DNA of 64,000 nucleotides, taken from Warburgia ugandensis. Its lineage: Eukaryota; Streptophyta; Magnoliopsida; Canellales; Canellaceae. The stretch lies in assembly GCA_035236585.1 (NCBI GenBank), contig CP141132.1, positions 48,921,880 to 48,985,879 of the forward strand, in the 5' to 3' direction. Shown one piece after another: positions 38,540-50,612 of this stretch. The number at the start of each line of letters is the position of its first letter. Position 1 is the stretch's first letter. A program made the translations under genes and the position numbers. Below the pieces are notes generated by a model. The model was not told the origin of the DNA and searched no databases. It was given only the letters and a program-made list of their open reading frames with translations.

Positions 38540-38915
38540 TTTGGGCCCAAAGAACGGACGGCCCAAATCTTTCGGGCAGAAAACCAAGCTGGACGGAACA
38601 CTCCCGCTCGTCGGGCACATCCACCACGGAGGCGTGATGGAAGAGCATGTTTGGGACGTCCACCAATGCGGATGGGACGAGCGAGGCACTCATCATCCAC
38701 GCGCCTGTAAACGAGATGCTCGTCGGGCGCGTCCGGTCATTGTTTTTAGGGGCGCACCGTTGTGGCGCTTGGGAGGACATCCCACGCACAGCTTGCTCAG
38801 AACGTTTCCGCGTGTGCTGTTTCCGACACTGCATCACATGTGTGTCTTAGGCGCTGTTAGATCTGGAGATCGGACAGTCCATTCTGGACCGTCCAATCAA
38901 TCCTCTCTCAATTGA
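38540..38915 (-). other. CpG-rich island in the 3' LTR of D
   Basis: GC- and CpG-rich, homologous to 47185-47565 and to the island of LTR A. It includes a 9-bp inverted repeat with a 5-base loop at 38872-38894 (GGACAGTCC/GGACCGTCC). A sense-strand open frame of 104 codons (38523-38837) has a recognisable counterpart of 99 codons at 47177-47476, but LTR A has the same DNA with stops and shifted frames. Confidence 0.55.
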
Positions 38916-39512
38916 GGGCCCAAAACATCTTTAATCATTGTGAAACTTCTACCCTAGGGGTTTTGGACCCTTCTGGATCAATTGGTGTAGTCAGAAGTTT
39001 TCATCTGAGCACTCTATCATCCTGAATTAAGGGTTCTGGTGCTTACTTTATTTTTACCTTTTTATTTCCAAAATAAATTACAGTAAAGTAAAAATTACAC
39101 AAATCAGTAGTAAACATCTATATAAAGTATTCCCACCTACTTGATTGGGGAAAAAACATTGTTTATGTGTCCAATTTAAAAGGAATACCCTTTGATGAAG
39201 ATATGGCCCATGATCCACCATTCTTGCAAATTACCGTTGTTTGAACCGTTGGATCTTGAAATTGATTTGGGGATTTTGTAGCTAAGATATGGTGTGAAGT
39301 TTTGGATTGTGGAATTGATGATATTAGATCTAGAACGGAGTCCCTAATTGATTTTAGCTCTCTTGTTCCAATCTAAAAAGAAAAAAATTTGAAAAGAGAG
39401 ATCTCTTGGGATTTTTGGATTTTTAGGGAGGGATCTAGGTCTAATTTTTTAGGGAGAGTGAAGAAAATTTTGTGGGAATTTTATGAGTATTTTTGGAGGA
39501 TTTTTGGGGTTG

Positions 39513-39520
39513 TATTTACA
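39513..39520 (-). promoter_or_regulatory. Mutated TATA box in the 3' LTR of D
   Basis: TGTAAATA on the minus strand, at the place where LTR A has TATAAATA. The partner LTR has TATTAATA at 48170-48177. The two LTRs have therefore drifted independently here. Confidence 0.5.
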
Positions 39521-40128
39521 GGCATATTGGGTCTTTTTTTCATGATTATAATATTTAAATTTTTTATTATTAAATGGCATGAAAGTCTCCCATGCTCCAT
39601 TTTTTCTTCCCCATGCTCCATTTTTCTTGTCCAAGACCAGCTGGTATTTGTTGAGCCATGGTTTCACCTGGGCTGCTCATAAGATTCGTTTTTGGGTTCC
39701 TTGTGGGCCCCACATGGTGTAAAAAGACCGTTTTGCGATTTATGTATAAAATTTTGGGTTTTATTCTCATGATCTCGGATTGGAGTGTACTTAGTGGTGT
39801 TGGATTCGTATTTCTCAGTACATTCTAAATTTTGATGTCTCATATTTTGATTTTTGGGAGATTTTGATTTTTGGGTAAAATTACTATTTTACCCTTTTGT
39901 CCAAGAAATGAAGAAACTTAAGGATTTTTCATCCAAATTCAGAATTTGTCGTGCTTACAGTCATTTTGAAGGGTTTACTAAGTTTAATTTCAATTTTACA
40001 TGTCTTATTATTTGATTATACTTTTATAAAAAGTATATTCTAAATAACCCTAATATTTCAGCCCGAAATATTTGAAACTCAAACTTTATTGATTTTCTTA
40101 ATCAATTACAAAAATTGGGGTTATTACA

Positions 40129-40141
40129 ATCTTCCCCCCTT
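40129..40141 (-). other. Polypurine tract of element D
   Basis: AAGGGGGGAAGAT on the minus strand, immediately before the 3' LTR start TGTAATAACCCC. This is the plus-strand primer site. Just upstream on the minus strand is TTTTGAGGACAAAATTATTG, the conserved block that precedes the polypurine tract in Tekay/Del elements. Confidence 0.9.
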
Positions 40142-43100
40142 ACAATAATTTTGTCCTCAAAATTTGTAATACAAATCACTTAGGAGTTTTCACAATTCTT
40201 TCATAGCCTTACACATGTGGCTTTGCCACTTATGGAAATCCCATTTCCTTTCGTTCCTTTCCTATACTGCCTTCTTCTCAAAGGTTAAAATGCTCATCCA
40301 TGACTAACCTTACTAATGCACTATATACTAAAGCTGGTTCTTGCTAGAATTTCCCAAAAGGTGTTAATAACTCTTATTGAGTTATCCCCTTTGTTTCAAA
40401 AACCTTCCATTTCACTTGACTGGTAATTTTCACAAATCTTTCCATACTTCATAATTTTCCATTATACCTTCTATTGGTCATCCTCATTCTTTTTCAACAT
40501 ATAAAGTTTTGACATAGCTTTCCTACTATGTATCAACATATAAAGTTTGGACATAGCTTTCCTACTATGTGTAGTCCTTAGACTTCCTATAATACATATT
40601 GATTAGATTCAACTTCAACTATTGTTCTTTGTAACAACCTTCCAATCTTTGGAAGTAATTTTCTCTTTTCTTATTCTTTCATTATTTGGAAGTGTATACT
40701 TTATTTCTTCTCTACAGTTCATACTTCTTTACTATTTCCTTATATTGACAACTTCTTGTCAAATTCTGTCCTTGAATAATAGTTTCCTTGTAATGAATCT
40801 TTCCTCATTCCCATCCATTATTTTTGTAACACTCTTTGAGTGCCATTTTATTCATAATACTTGACTTTCTACATTTTTCCTTCCAAGATAGTCTCATTTA
40901 ACTCTGCATATATATTCCTAATCCACTTTTGTTATTTCTTTCTCATATTTAGAACAATATTCAGAACATTCTCACAATCTATGATAATATTTATCTCTTT
41001 TCCTCTCATATATATATTTATATGTCATAGGCTTCAAAATTTCTAGATTTTGCATTTCCTCATGCTTCTTTCAAGTGTAACTCATAGCCTTTATCATATC
41101 ATACTAACTCTTTATTTGCGATATTCTTGATAATTTCAATTAAAAGAGTCCATATTGACTTTGTAATCATCCCTTCTCAAGTCTTTGCAAACACCATAAT
41201 TTATCAACTATTCTTTAATTCTCAACCATCTATTGTCAACTCATTTAGGATTTATGTAACCAATGGCAAAACTTCACTAAAAGAATGTCCTTATGTTATA
41301 AAATCAATAAGAGATATATTTCTCTAATTGTCATTGTCATTTCATATTTTGATCTCATATTCCACCTATGTTGAGTCAAATTCCATGCTATCCTTAAAAA
41401 TTATATAACCTAAACTTTGCTTTCTTTAATCACATGTACACTTACAAGACAAGTTTTGTAAGTGTCTAACATATATCCCCTGAATGCTCTTGATTTCTTG
41501 AAATCTATTTCCATATATCATTACCACTTCATTCAATATATTTCATTCTCCTCAAAATCATGAACATTTGTTATCTAACTCGTAGAACTTTAAAATTTGT
41601 TTTTGATTTTATACTTTGATGTTGCATTTCCAATTCCCAATTAATAATAAATTTGAAAATGCTCATCCTTATAGAGAAAAAGGATACTTAATTTCCTCAA
41701 CATCATTTATGCATCCTTATATTGATTCCTCCTTTTTCTTTTCCTAAAAGAAATTTGTTACTCTCATAATGTAAATTGCTATAATCACTCCATATCCTTA
41801 AAAAGTTGTTCTTTCAACTCATTCATGTAATTTGATATTCTTTTCCTCAACTATTATAGATATTTTCTCATTCAATCTCATGTAAGATTGAAAATCTTCA
41901 AACTATCTTAAAATTTCTAACCACTTATTTCTCCAACATTTTGGATTTATATCTCATTCACAATCATCTTTAAACTTAAATTTAACAACCAATCTTTGTT
42001 TCCATTTCTCATGTTTTATTTCACCTTTCCTCCAAAAATATATTTCCCCATACTATATTTCTTAAATCTTTCAATATCACTAACTCCATCTTGTAATTGG
42101 AAGTAATATCTCTATTCATATTTAGCTCTTCATTTGCCTTGATCAATAAGATGTACTCCTCTTCATGATAATCAATGACTATATTTTCCTAATCAATATT
42201 TCTCTTTGTTTTCATGTTCCATGACCATTTTACCATCTATACCAAAGGTACTTCTCTTTATGATAGTCCTAAAATTATTTCCAATAGCTCCAAAGTTATT
42301 AAATCAATAATTCTTTAATCCTTGAAAATCCTCTAGTGCTGATGTCCACAATGATTTGTCATACCTTTATAATTTCTAACTTGGTGATTTCATAATTGTT
42401 GTACCATATATAGAGCTCTAATTTCTTTGTTAACCATATATTCTCATGGTTTAATTGTCTTTCTTAATAAGTTTGGGATCATATTTTTGTCCCTTTAACA
42501 TATCTAACTCTCTTTTTCCTTTTCATTTTATTCTAATATCAAAGATCGTCTCTTCATGTTCTAAAATTTTATCATTTCTCCACTAAATCCTTCCCCTCAC
42601 TAATTTTGGAGAAAAATACTTGCTTAATCCCTTACTCATATTTATTTCAAACTATTCTCATTTACAAATTTTGAACTTTCTCACCTATCTTCTTAAATTT
42701 CTTTCAAGCCATATCCTCTCTATTTTGATGATTAATTTCATTTAACTAATTGCCATAATACTATACATGTAGCAATTCTAATTCCTACATTTATATTTCT
42801 TTATATATTTAATGTTAACTTTGAATTTTACACTACTTCTAATGTTTTCATCTTTAACACCTATTTCTCGTAAATCTCCATTTCACCTTTTCTATAAGGT
42901 TGGAATTTTTTTATTTTTTATTTTTTCCATCTTATTTTCCAATTTATCACTCTTTTTTTCTCTTTATCTCCATTTCTTCACTTAGTAATGGTTATATACA
43001 TACTTCACTTAATAATGGTTATATAGCTAGTAGTATTAACGTACTTTGTATGTTTACTCAGGACTTTAGGTTAGACCTAAACATCATACCTTGCATCTAT

Positions 43101-43511
43101 TGTAATGTTTTCCCTAAGGATTTCTATATCTTATTATTCCCTCTATTGGAATTCTTATTTGCTAAGTAGTATTTCTAGTCCTTTCACCAAGTAATATCTA
43201 CTTATACTGTACTATTCCTTCATTACACTAACTCTTTCTATACTCATTCTCAACTAATGAGTTTAACTCTTTCTATACTCATCCTTCACTAATGAGTTAC
43301 TCTTTCTTCACAAATGAGTCTACTCTTTCCATATTCCTCAACTAATGAGTTTGACTCTTTCCTCACTAATGAGTCAACTCTTTACATCCTCTTCAACAAA
43401 TGAGGCTACTCTTTCAAGACTTAGCCTTCACTAATGAGTTAACTCCTTTTATACTTATCTCTTAACTAATGAGTTTATCACATAACTCCTCATCAACTAA
43501 TAACTTATCTC
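40142..43511 (-). other. Non-coding interior of element D
   Basis: About 3.4 kb with no gag body or pol. The plus strand is strongly pyrimidine-rich and poor in G, so the element's RNA strand would be A- and G-rich. The open frames of 60-90 codons seen on the plus strand (for example 40622-40864 and 42900-43169) are antisense to the element and rich in F, L, I and S from base composition. The part at 42601-43370 is also found inside the 3' LTR. Confidence 0.75.
43215..43510 (-). repeat. Degenerate tandem repeat (ACTAATGAGTT type) in D interior
   Basis: On the plus strand a unit like CTCAACTAATGAGTTTAACTC recurs roughly eight to ten times, spaced about 25-45 bp, with CTCTTT between copies. 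Part of the array is duplicated at about 37510-37656. It lies just downstream of the gag start in the element's sense direction. Confidence 0.8.
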
Positions 43512-43715
43512 TTATTCACTCACTTCAGGCTGAGCCTGAGCCTGCGTACTTGGTATTTCTATAGGAGGTGATGAACCTTGGGTTTGTTGTAGGTGAGGAA
43601 GGAGGTTCCTTAACATCCTTGTCATCATCTCTTCCATACTACTCATGGTTACTCTCTCCATATTGTCTTATGGAGTATTGTGAGTTGCCCATCTTGTGAC
43701 TCTCTTTGGTGGCAT
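43512..43715 (-). pseudogene. Broken gag start of element D
   Basis: Minus-strand frame of 68 codons beginning MPPKRVTRW, a start style common in Ty3/gypsy gag. It continues through a methionine/glutamate-rich stretch (MSSMEEMMTRML) and a glutamine-rich run (STQAQAQPEVSE) to a stop at 43512. Codon 16 (43668-43670) is a TAA, so it cannot be translated whole. It lies about 110 bp after the primer binding site, as gag should. Capsid and zinc-knuckle parts are absent. It shows that D derives from a coding gypsy element. Confidence 0.72.
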
Positions 43716-43824
43716 CTGTTCATAATTTCTATCAATCCTCTATACAACTACTTCTATCTTAATCTAGACTTGGATTATAATCTCTCTTTTGGACATATTT
43801 GTACTGTACTATGACTGGATGAAT

Positions 43825-43837
43825 CGCTTTGATACCA
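43825..43837 (-). other. Primer binding site of element D (initiator Met tRNA)
   Basis: TGGTATCAAAGCG on the minus strand, two bases after the 5' LTR end CACA. The usual plant initiator-methionine-tRNA complement is TGGTATCAGAGC, so there is one mismatch. It marks where minus-strand DNA synthesis starts. Confidence 0.88.
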
Positions 43838-46800
43838 ACTGTGACGACCCAGGTTTTTGTAACATGATTTGTAAAGTATTTTGAAAGGCAAGGCCCTTAA
43901 GAGTGTAAAATTTTTTCGCAAAACAAAGCAGCGGAAATTCTTTTCTTTAAAACTTGTTTTGAAAACCCAAGTCACTACTTCATACATAACATAAGTACAA
44001 TTTGTGTACAAAATAAAATTCCATTGAAGAAATATACTTTTATTAAATTCTAGGATCCATCCAGTGGTTCATAGTACAGCCAAATTTATTATAGTATTTG
44101 TCCAAATTACATAATCCAAAACTCAAGCTCACCATACAATAAAACTCTCAACAAAGAAAAATACATGTCTTCAAGGGTATACCTTGAAGATTATTCTCTT
44201 TCAGTCTTCTATCGTCTTCAGCTCCTAACCCTCCTTCCCTGTATCTAAGATATTGCAACATTTACAATATCTCAGCAAGCAATGGTTGGTAGGGGATTCA
44301 AGAAGCATAATAATTGACAACGTAATTCCAATACTTCATAATCCCATTATCCCTCAAAATATTCATGTCTCTACTCTTTACTTTGTAATTTATGTATATT
44401 TATATACATACATACTCCTCATGAGTAAACCAGTTAAATTTATGAAAGTAGTAAAATATCATTCCCAACTAAGCTGATCAATTCTCTCCATTATGAGAAT
44501 TTAGTATTACAGCTAATCTTATACTGGGAATTTTCCTTCTTGGGGAAATATTGGTAATATACAATTACCTAGCATTTCATTATGCTACAACATAAGGCAT
44601 TTCACTATGCCTATTCTCATATGCATCATAGTGCAAAATAATCAAAAAGGTTGCTATGCTGCAGTCTAATCCGTACTAGCGCGCTCAGATAACTGCCCTG
44701 TTTACGACAAATACCATAGTGAAAAGTATTATGTCACTGCTCATATGGGAGGGCAAGACCGACACAGTGGTGGCCTTCCCATAATTGCCACCAGCTGACT
44801 TTTAGCCTCTCTTAGGGCAAGGTATCATCATATCATCAAATTTCAAGGAGCGGGTGGCCAAACCCTCATAACATCTCTAGCAATAGCATTCCCCTAAGCT
44901 TATGCCTATTAAAACAAACTCACATGCCTCCAAGCTTGTATGTAAAATAGATTTCATATATATCAGACCATATGTCTGTTTACTTAGGGCTGAAATATTT
45001 TCTAGTTCCCTATTCACTTATAGTTTAGTCCTTAACCATCTTATATGTGTTTGGTTGGATCATAAGGTTTTCAAGAAATTTAATACAAGTATTAACATTA
45101 CTCTTGTCAACATAAGATCATGAGTTCAATCATGTATATCTCATGTAAATGCATTCATCAAATCCTCCTACCTTTAAGGATTGATCTCTTTTCCCCAATC
45201 TTCCATGATCCTGACTGATGTCTGTAATCTGTACATCCATACATATTGTCAATATATAAATTTTGAACAATCCTATTGATCACTAGATCTAATGTTTAGA
45301 ATGATCTTTAGATCATTCATATCTAAGTATTTTTCTATCTCTAAGTCTTTGTGTGTCCATCTCCTTGATCTTGATCTTTCATAGATCCCTTGATTTATAA
45401 TCTACACATGTTGATAAAGATCACGGTCCTAGATCTTCTATCATCTAGTTCTTCTTTGATCTAAGTTCAGTTATTGGATCATCCCTAAGGAGGATGATCT
45501 TGGTTTTCCTCCTTGAATCATCTTTGATCAAGGATTTGGATTATCTAATCTAGTGAACTATAACAAGCATACCAATAAACATGCATACTAAGTACAATAT
45601 AATATTCTATTTCTTATTGTTCTTGATCATCCAAGATCTAAAGGATCTTGTTTGATCATCCTTATCTTACTTACTATTTTTATTAGGGTTAGGTAATTTA
45701 CTAACCTTTTATGCTCTTATTATTATCATTCAACATATTAATGTGCTGGTTGAAGGTAACTTATTGAAGCCTAAATCTAGATTGCTCCTCTTATTTCCAA
45801 TTGGCTAAGGCTAACTAGCTGAATGGGTGAACACAAAGTGGTTACTTCAATCCTCATGTAAGGAGACGTCTAGATCGCACAAATGTCAATGGAAGGTAGG
45901 GGAAGAGCGAGGCTCTATTAGATAACCCCCTTAGCCACTATGTTCATCATTCACTAGAATGACCATAGCTCAACCTTTCATAAGGTTCCTATAAGCATGT
46001 TTACCCTAGGTACTCTTTCTAATGAATTTTAATGAAGTCCATGAATATTTATAATGTCATTCATGGGGTTTATTATTCTTCTCCTAGTTTGGGCTAAGGA
46101 TTTGATAATCCTTATATTGTCCTACTAACTATAGCCCTTACTAATTAAGTCCAAAGTACTCCATTCTTATTTGTGTCATGAAACTCTACTTTCTCATTAG
46201 ATTACATTTTTGATGTTTTATGCTCTTTATCTCATAACAATTAGATCTACTAATAACATTTAACCATAAATGAATTATAAATTCAAAGCATAAAACTACA
46301 TAATTTAACACTTAATGATAATGAGGCAAGGTACTTAAAATTAATATAACATGATTTCCAACTAATATACCTTAATAACTCAATTTAAACTAACATGGAC
46401 TTAAGGTATAATCTCATACTATAGTATAAACTTATATGAAATTCTTGCATGGTCCTAAGTTAGAATGGCATGAAATCATACTAAAGTGCCCCCAAGATAA
46501 TTAAATATAGCACCTTATGATAACAATGAAATCATATATCATGCTAAAGTCTAAATGTTATACTAGCATGCTTTATAACAAAATCATATTTAAAATGCTA
46601 TTATATAAAATGAAACTAATTACATTAACATTTTTAGAAACCTTTACTTATAATCCAACCATTAGATCTTAGATCTTTTCCTTTGATTAAGGGTATTAGT
46701 TATATTTAGGGGATTTTCTTTATTAAGGTTCGAAGATCATATTGATCCATTTTTGTCATAATCCATCCATAATTTTTTTGGATTTCATTATATCAACATT

Positions 46801-47184
46801 CATTTTATCCATCCCAAGGATCTGATCACACTTGATCTCATTGATCAAATGGGTCCCTTTGTACTTTTACGATTTTTCTACCATAAAGGGTAGATCCCTT
46901 AATATATCTCATATATGTCCAAATAAACCATATATATCACTTTATTTCAATAGTATATCATTAGTAAAACATATTTTCAAGATCTGATCATCTCAGATCT
47001 TGTAGATCTAGGTAATTGGAAACTTGTTTCTTTAATACAGAAAGTTTTACTGAATATTATGTCCATTTTATCATTTCATCAGAAAATAGTGGTTTCAAGC
47101 TTTCCATAGCTTCTTTCTGATCTCAATTTGGAGTTCAGATGGCTCCAAAATTTGATCTGGAAGTTCACAGTCCTTTCTAGGGCT

Positions 47185-47565
47185 TAGATTTGATCTGGGC
47201 CCAAGGAATGGACGGCCCAGATCTTTCGGGTGAAAAACCAAGCCGGGCGGAATGCTCCTGCTCGTCGGGCACATCCGCCATAGAGGCGCTATGGAAGAGC
47301 CTATCTAGGACGTCCATCGACACAAATGGGGCGAGCGGGAGTCTCGTCGTCCGCACGCCTGTAAACGGGACGCTCGTCGGGCGCGTTCGGTCGTTGTTTT
47401 TAGGGACGCACAGTTGTGCTGCTTGGGACGACGTCCCATGCGCAGCGCACACACGGAATAATTTTGCTTGAGTCATTTTTGACGCTGCGTCACGTGTGTG
47501 TCTTGGGCACTGTTAGATTCGGAGATCGGACAGTCCATTCTGGACCGTCCAATCAATCCTCTCTC
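47185..47565 (-). other. CpG-rich island in the 5' LTR of D
   Basis: Homologous to the islands at 38540-38915 and 7781-8126. It contains several CTCGTCGGGC-like phrases and an inverted repeat at about 47526-47550. Almost the whole segment is open in frames on both strands (99 codons minus, 93 codons plus), a usual by-product of GC-rich DNA. Confidence 0.55.
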
Positions 47566-47792
47566 AATTGAGGGACCAAAACGTCTTTGATCATTATGAA
47601 ACTTCTACCCTAGAGGTTTTGGACCATTCTGGATTGATTGGTGTGGTCAAAATTTTCATCTGAGCACTCTATCATCCTGAATTAAGGGTTCTATTGTTTA
47701 CTTTACTTTTACCTTTTTATTACCAAAATAAATTACAGTAAACTAAAAATTACATAAAGTAGTAGTAAACATCTGTATAAAGTATTCCCACC

Positions 47793-47801
47793 TACCTGAT
47801 T
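47793..47801 (-). promoter_or_regulatory. Donor-like splice site in the 5' LTR of D
   Basis: CAG/GTAGGT on the minus strand, within CCAATCAGGTAGGTGGG, the same phrase as in LTR A. Confidence 0.45.
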
Positions 47802-48169
47802 GGAGAAAAAATATTGTTTATGTGTCCAATTTAAAAGGAATACCCTTTGATGAAGATATGGCCCAAGATCCACCTTTCTTGCAAATTACTGTTGTTTGAT
47901 CCATTGGATCTTGAAATTGATTTGGGAGTTTTGTAGCTAAGATATGGTGTGAATGTTGGACAGTGGAATTGATGATATTAGATCTGGAATAGATTTCTTA
48001 ATTGATTTTAAGTCTCTTGTTCCAATCTAAAAAGAAAAAGAAATTGAAAAGAGAGAGGTCTCTTGGGATTTTTGGGTTTTTGGGGAGGGATCTAGGCCTA
48101 ATTTTTTGGGGAGAGTGAAGAAAATTTTGTGGGGATTTTATGAGTATTTTTGAAGGATTTTTGGGGTTG

Positions 48170-48177
48170 TATTAATA
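48170..48177 (-). promoter_or_regulatory. TATA-like box in the 5' LTR of D
   Basis: TATTAATA on the minus strand, in CCTATTAATACAACCCC, where LTR A has CCTATAAATACAACCCC. Confidence 0.5.
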
Positions 48178-48794
48178 GGCATTTTGGGTCTTTTTTTCAT
48201 GATTATAATATTTAATTTTTTATTATTAAATGGCATGAAAGTCTCCCATACTCCATTTTTTCTTCCCCATGCTCCATTTTTCTTCCCCAAGACCAGCTGG
48301 TGTTTGTTGACCCATGAATTCACATGGGCTGCTCATAAGATTCACTTTTGGGTCCCTTGTGGGCCCCATGTGGGCCCCACATGGTGTAAAAAGACCGTCT
48401 TGCCATTTATGTATAAAATTTGGGTTTTATTCCCATTATCTCTGATTTGAGTGTACTTAGTGGCGTTGGATTCGTATTTCTCAGTATATTCTAAATTTTG
48501 CTGTCTCATATTTTGATTTTTGGGAGATTTTGATTTTTGGGTAAAATTACTATTTTACCCTTTTGTCCAAGAAATGAAGAAACTTAAGGATTTTTCATCC
48601 GAATTCAGAATTTGTCGTGCTTACAGTCATTTTGAAGGGTTTGCTAAGCTTAATTTTAATTTTTCATGTCTTCTTATTTGATTATACTTTTATAGAAAGT
48701 GTGTTCTAAATAACCCTAATATTTTAGCCCGAAATATCTGAAACTCAAACTTTATTGATTTCCTTAATCAATTACAAAAATTGGGGTTATTACA

Positions 48795-49860
48795 CTTCGT
48801 GTTAGGATTATATACCTATTTTAGCTTTGGATGGTGATACTAGACTTTATTTATGAGTTAAGACATTGAGTGATAGATTTGTGGCTACGATACTGATGAT
48901 GATGATGATTTATCAATTGCATCATTTATCAATATCATGTTTAATCATTCATCCTAATGCTTTCATCTATTCATTTTGGCTACATGTTGGAGTAAGAATG
49001 GATTGACTGCTAATCAATATGAATGGTAGTAAAATTAATGTATAAAATCAACCCTAAAAAACCATGTTAAAGTTGGATACAAAGATTTAATATGATTTTA
49101 TACATCCATGACTATAAACTCATGAAATGCCTTGATGCTTTACATGAAATCCATCTAGTGTATAGTAAATGCAATGTGATTATTAGAAATGATATCTTAC
49201 ATTGCTCTTAGATCTCCTTAGGAATCAAATTAGTAGGTTGCATGATAGAAACTTTAAATAAGCATATCCCAAGCAATGTACAAATGGATGACTTATTAAA
49301 CTGTTCATAACTAGGGTACTTGTGTATTGCATTTTACTAGGCCTCATCTATATAAAGTTTTCTTCTATTTGAGCAGTCATGATCACCCTAATCAACATTT
49401 TAGTTGAGCTTTTAGGAAGACTAAGTGGTAAGGAGAAAGGGAAGGTGAAGGGAACGACTACTTGACTTGAGATGTAGATGTTAAGTGGACCAGGATATTT
49501 CAGATAGCTTTTGGATTGTATTTAGACACTTATGGTATTTTGAGTTGACACTTCATTACATTAGAATATAAATGGAACTATTAAGGTGGGTTGATAATAG
49601 TAGTCATAGTTGTCACTAGAGGATCTTGTGGCATGTTTTCCATTCCACCTTGTGTGTGTGTGTGTACTTTATCTTAACTGACTATATGTGAAGGTTTGAC
49701 GAAGTGGCCCTAGTCAAAAGCATGGATTTGTCAAAAATATCTTTAATGCAAGTTTTCTAAACTCCTTAATTCATGAACTTCTTATAAGAATTTCATTGCA
49801 TAGCTATAAAGGATATTTGAAAGAACTAGTTTTGAAAGCCAAAATGTCACATTACCACTA
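48795..49860. other. Non-coding sequence between D and the chromovirus fragment
   Basis: No recognised coding sequence. There is a short (TG)n run at 49651-49665 and a GATGAT run near 48895-48910. It may include eroded 5' parts of the chromovirus whose reverse transcriptase follows. Confidence 0.4.
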
Positions 49861-50055
49861 AAGTAGGAGATTGATTTTACCATTGAGTTGACACTACCTA
49901 CAACTCCTATCTCTAAGGCACCTTATAGGATGGCAATGATAAGCTGCAAGAGCTTAAGAGTCAACTTTAGGAACTACTAAATAAGGGATTTACCTAGTTG
50001 AGTGTTTCACCATTAGAAGTCCTTTTCCTCTTTGTAGAGAAGAAGGATAGATTGA
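49860..50055 (+). pseudogene. Chromovirus reverse-transcriptase fragment, upstream part
   Basis: Decayed plus-strand coding sequence. It matches the start of Ty3/gypsy reverse transcriptase: an acidic/PISKAPYRM-like stretch, then KLQELKSQL, ELLNKGF, LSVSPLE and LFLFVEKKDRLM. Several stops are present. It ends exactly where LTR G begins (50056) and resumes at 52996. It is not functional. Confidence 0.82.
50051..50055. other. Left target-site duplication of LTR G (ATTGA)
   Basis: ATTGA, compared with ATCGA at 52996-53000: four of five bases agree. Confidence 0.75.
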
Positions 50056-50612
50056 TGTAACAAACCTCATTTTTGGACTCTTTTCTGTGTAATTATATTA
50101 CATTTATGATTGAAATGTAGTAAGAACTTGAATTCCAATGAAATTGCATTTTTTGAAATTACCTTTTTGAAAACTCCGAATTAGACTTCAAAAACTCAAA
50201 ATTTGGATTGTATTTGGAAAAAGGATTCAAAAGACACTACGAATACTGAAATTAGAATCTAGATAAAAGGTTATCCGATAAGATCAGAATGAATCCCACG
50301 TTTTTCAGTTTTGCCATTTCCCCCCCACTACTCTCCCTCAGATTGGACGATAGGCAACAACTGGAATCAAGCCACTAGTCACAACCATCTTTTAGGTTTC
50401 CTCTCTCATTGGCAAGTCTCCACAATGGTCGCTAGCTTCTAGAGCAATCGTAGACCACAAATTTTCTTTTCTAGATTGGACAGGGCATGTGCAACGTAGG
50501 CATCCTAAACTCGTTGGTGTCTACCCATCCTTTCTTCTTCCTCCTATTTTCTTCCTTAGGCCTTACATTTCTCCCCTCCTAATAATCTGTTAGGTGAGGA
50601 TCAATGTTATTG

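Larger units (their letters stand above)
34570..40128 (-). mobile_element. 3' LTR of element D (truncated, with internal insertion)
   Basis: Colinear with 44120-48794 but lacking the last 280 bp or so of the LTR at its left edge. It is enlarged by about 940 bp, because 36890-37656 is a copy of interior sequence 42601-43370 and 37657-37826 repeats LTR segment 36721-36889. The right end is TGTAATAACCCC on the minus strand. It carries a CpG-rich island at about 38540-38915. The donor-like site at 39141/39140 is weakened (CAA instead of CAG). Confidence 0.9.
34570..48794 (-). mobile_element. Element D: non-autonomous (LARD-like) Tekay-type retrotransposon
   Basis: Minus-strand element with a 5' LTR at 43840-48794, a primer binding site at 43825-43837, an interior at 40129-43839 (3,711 bp), a polypurine tract at 40129-40141, and a 3' LTR at about 34570-40128. 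The interior has only a broken gag start and no pol. The GAGGACAAAATT block before the polypurine tract is typical of plant Tekay/Del chromoviruses. LTRs near 5 kb with a non-coding interior of about 3.5 kb match the described LARD architecture. The left end of the 3' LTR has lost about 280 bp, so the TSD cannot be checked (right flank CTTCG, 48795-48799). Confidence 0.9.
43840..48794 (-). mobile_element. 5' LTR of element D
   Basis: A complete 4,955-bp LTR on the minus strand, from TGTAATAACCCC (48794) to GGGTCGTCACA (43840). It is colinear with LTR A and with the truncated 3' LTR. It carries a TATA-like box (48170-48177), a donor-like site (47796/47795), a CpG-rich island (47185-47565), and a conserved 3' block (about 44720-44890). 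In one hand-compared stretch of about 165 bp (from 44130 and 34580) it differs from the 3' LTR at about a dozen bases. Confidence 0.92.

Noticed and set aside
38541..38915. 124-codon plus-strand frame in the 3' LTR of D, and overlapping frames on the minus strand
   Set aside because: GC-rich island with open frames on both strands. LTR A has the same DNA with stops and shifted frames, so no protein is supported.
48895..48910. Short GATGAT run
   Set aside because: Too short to list as a microsatellite of interest.
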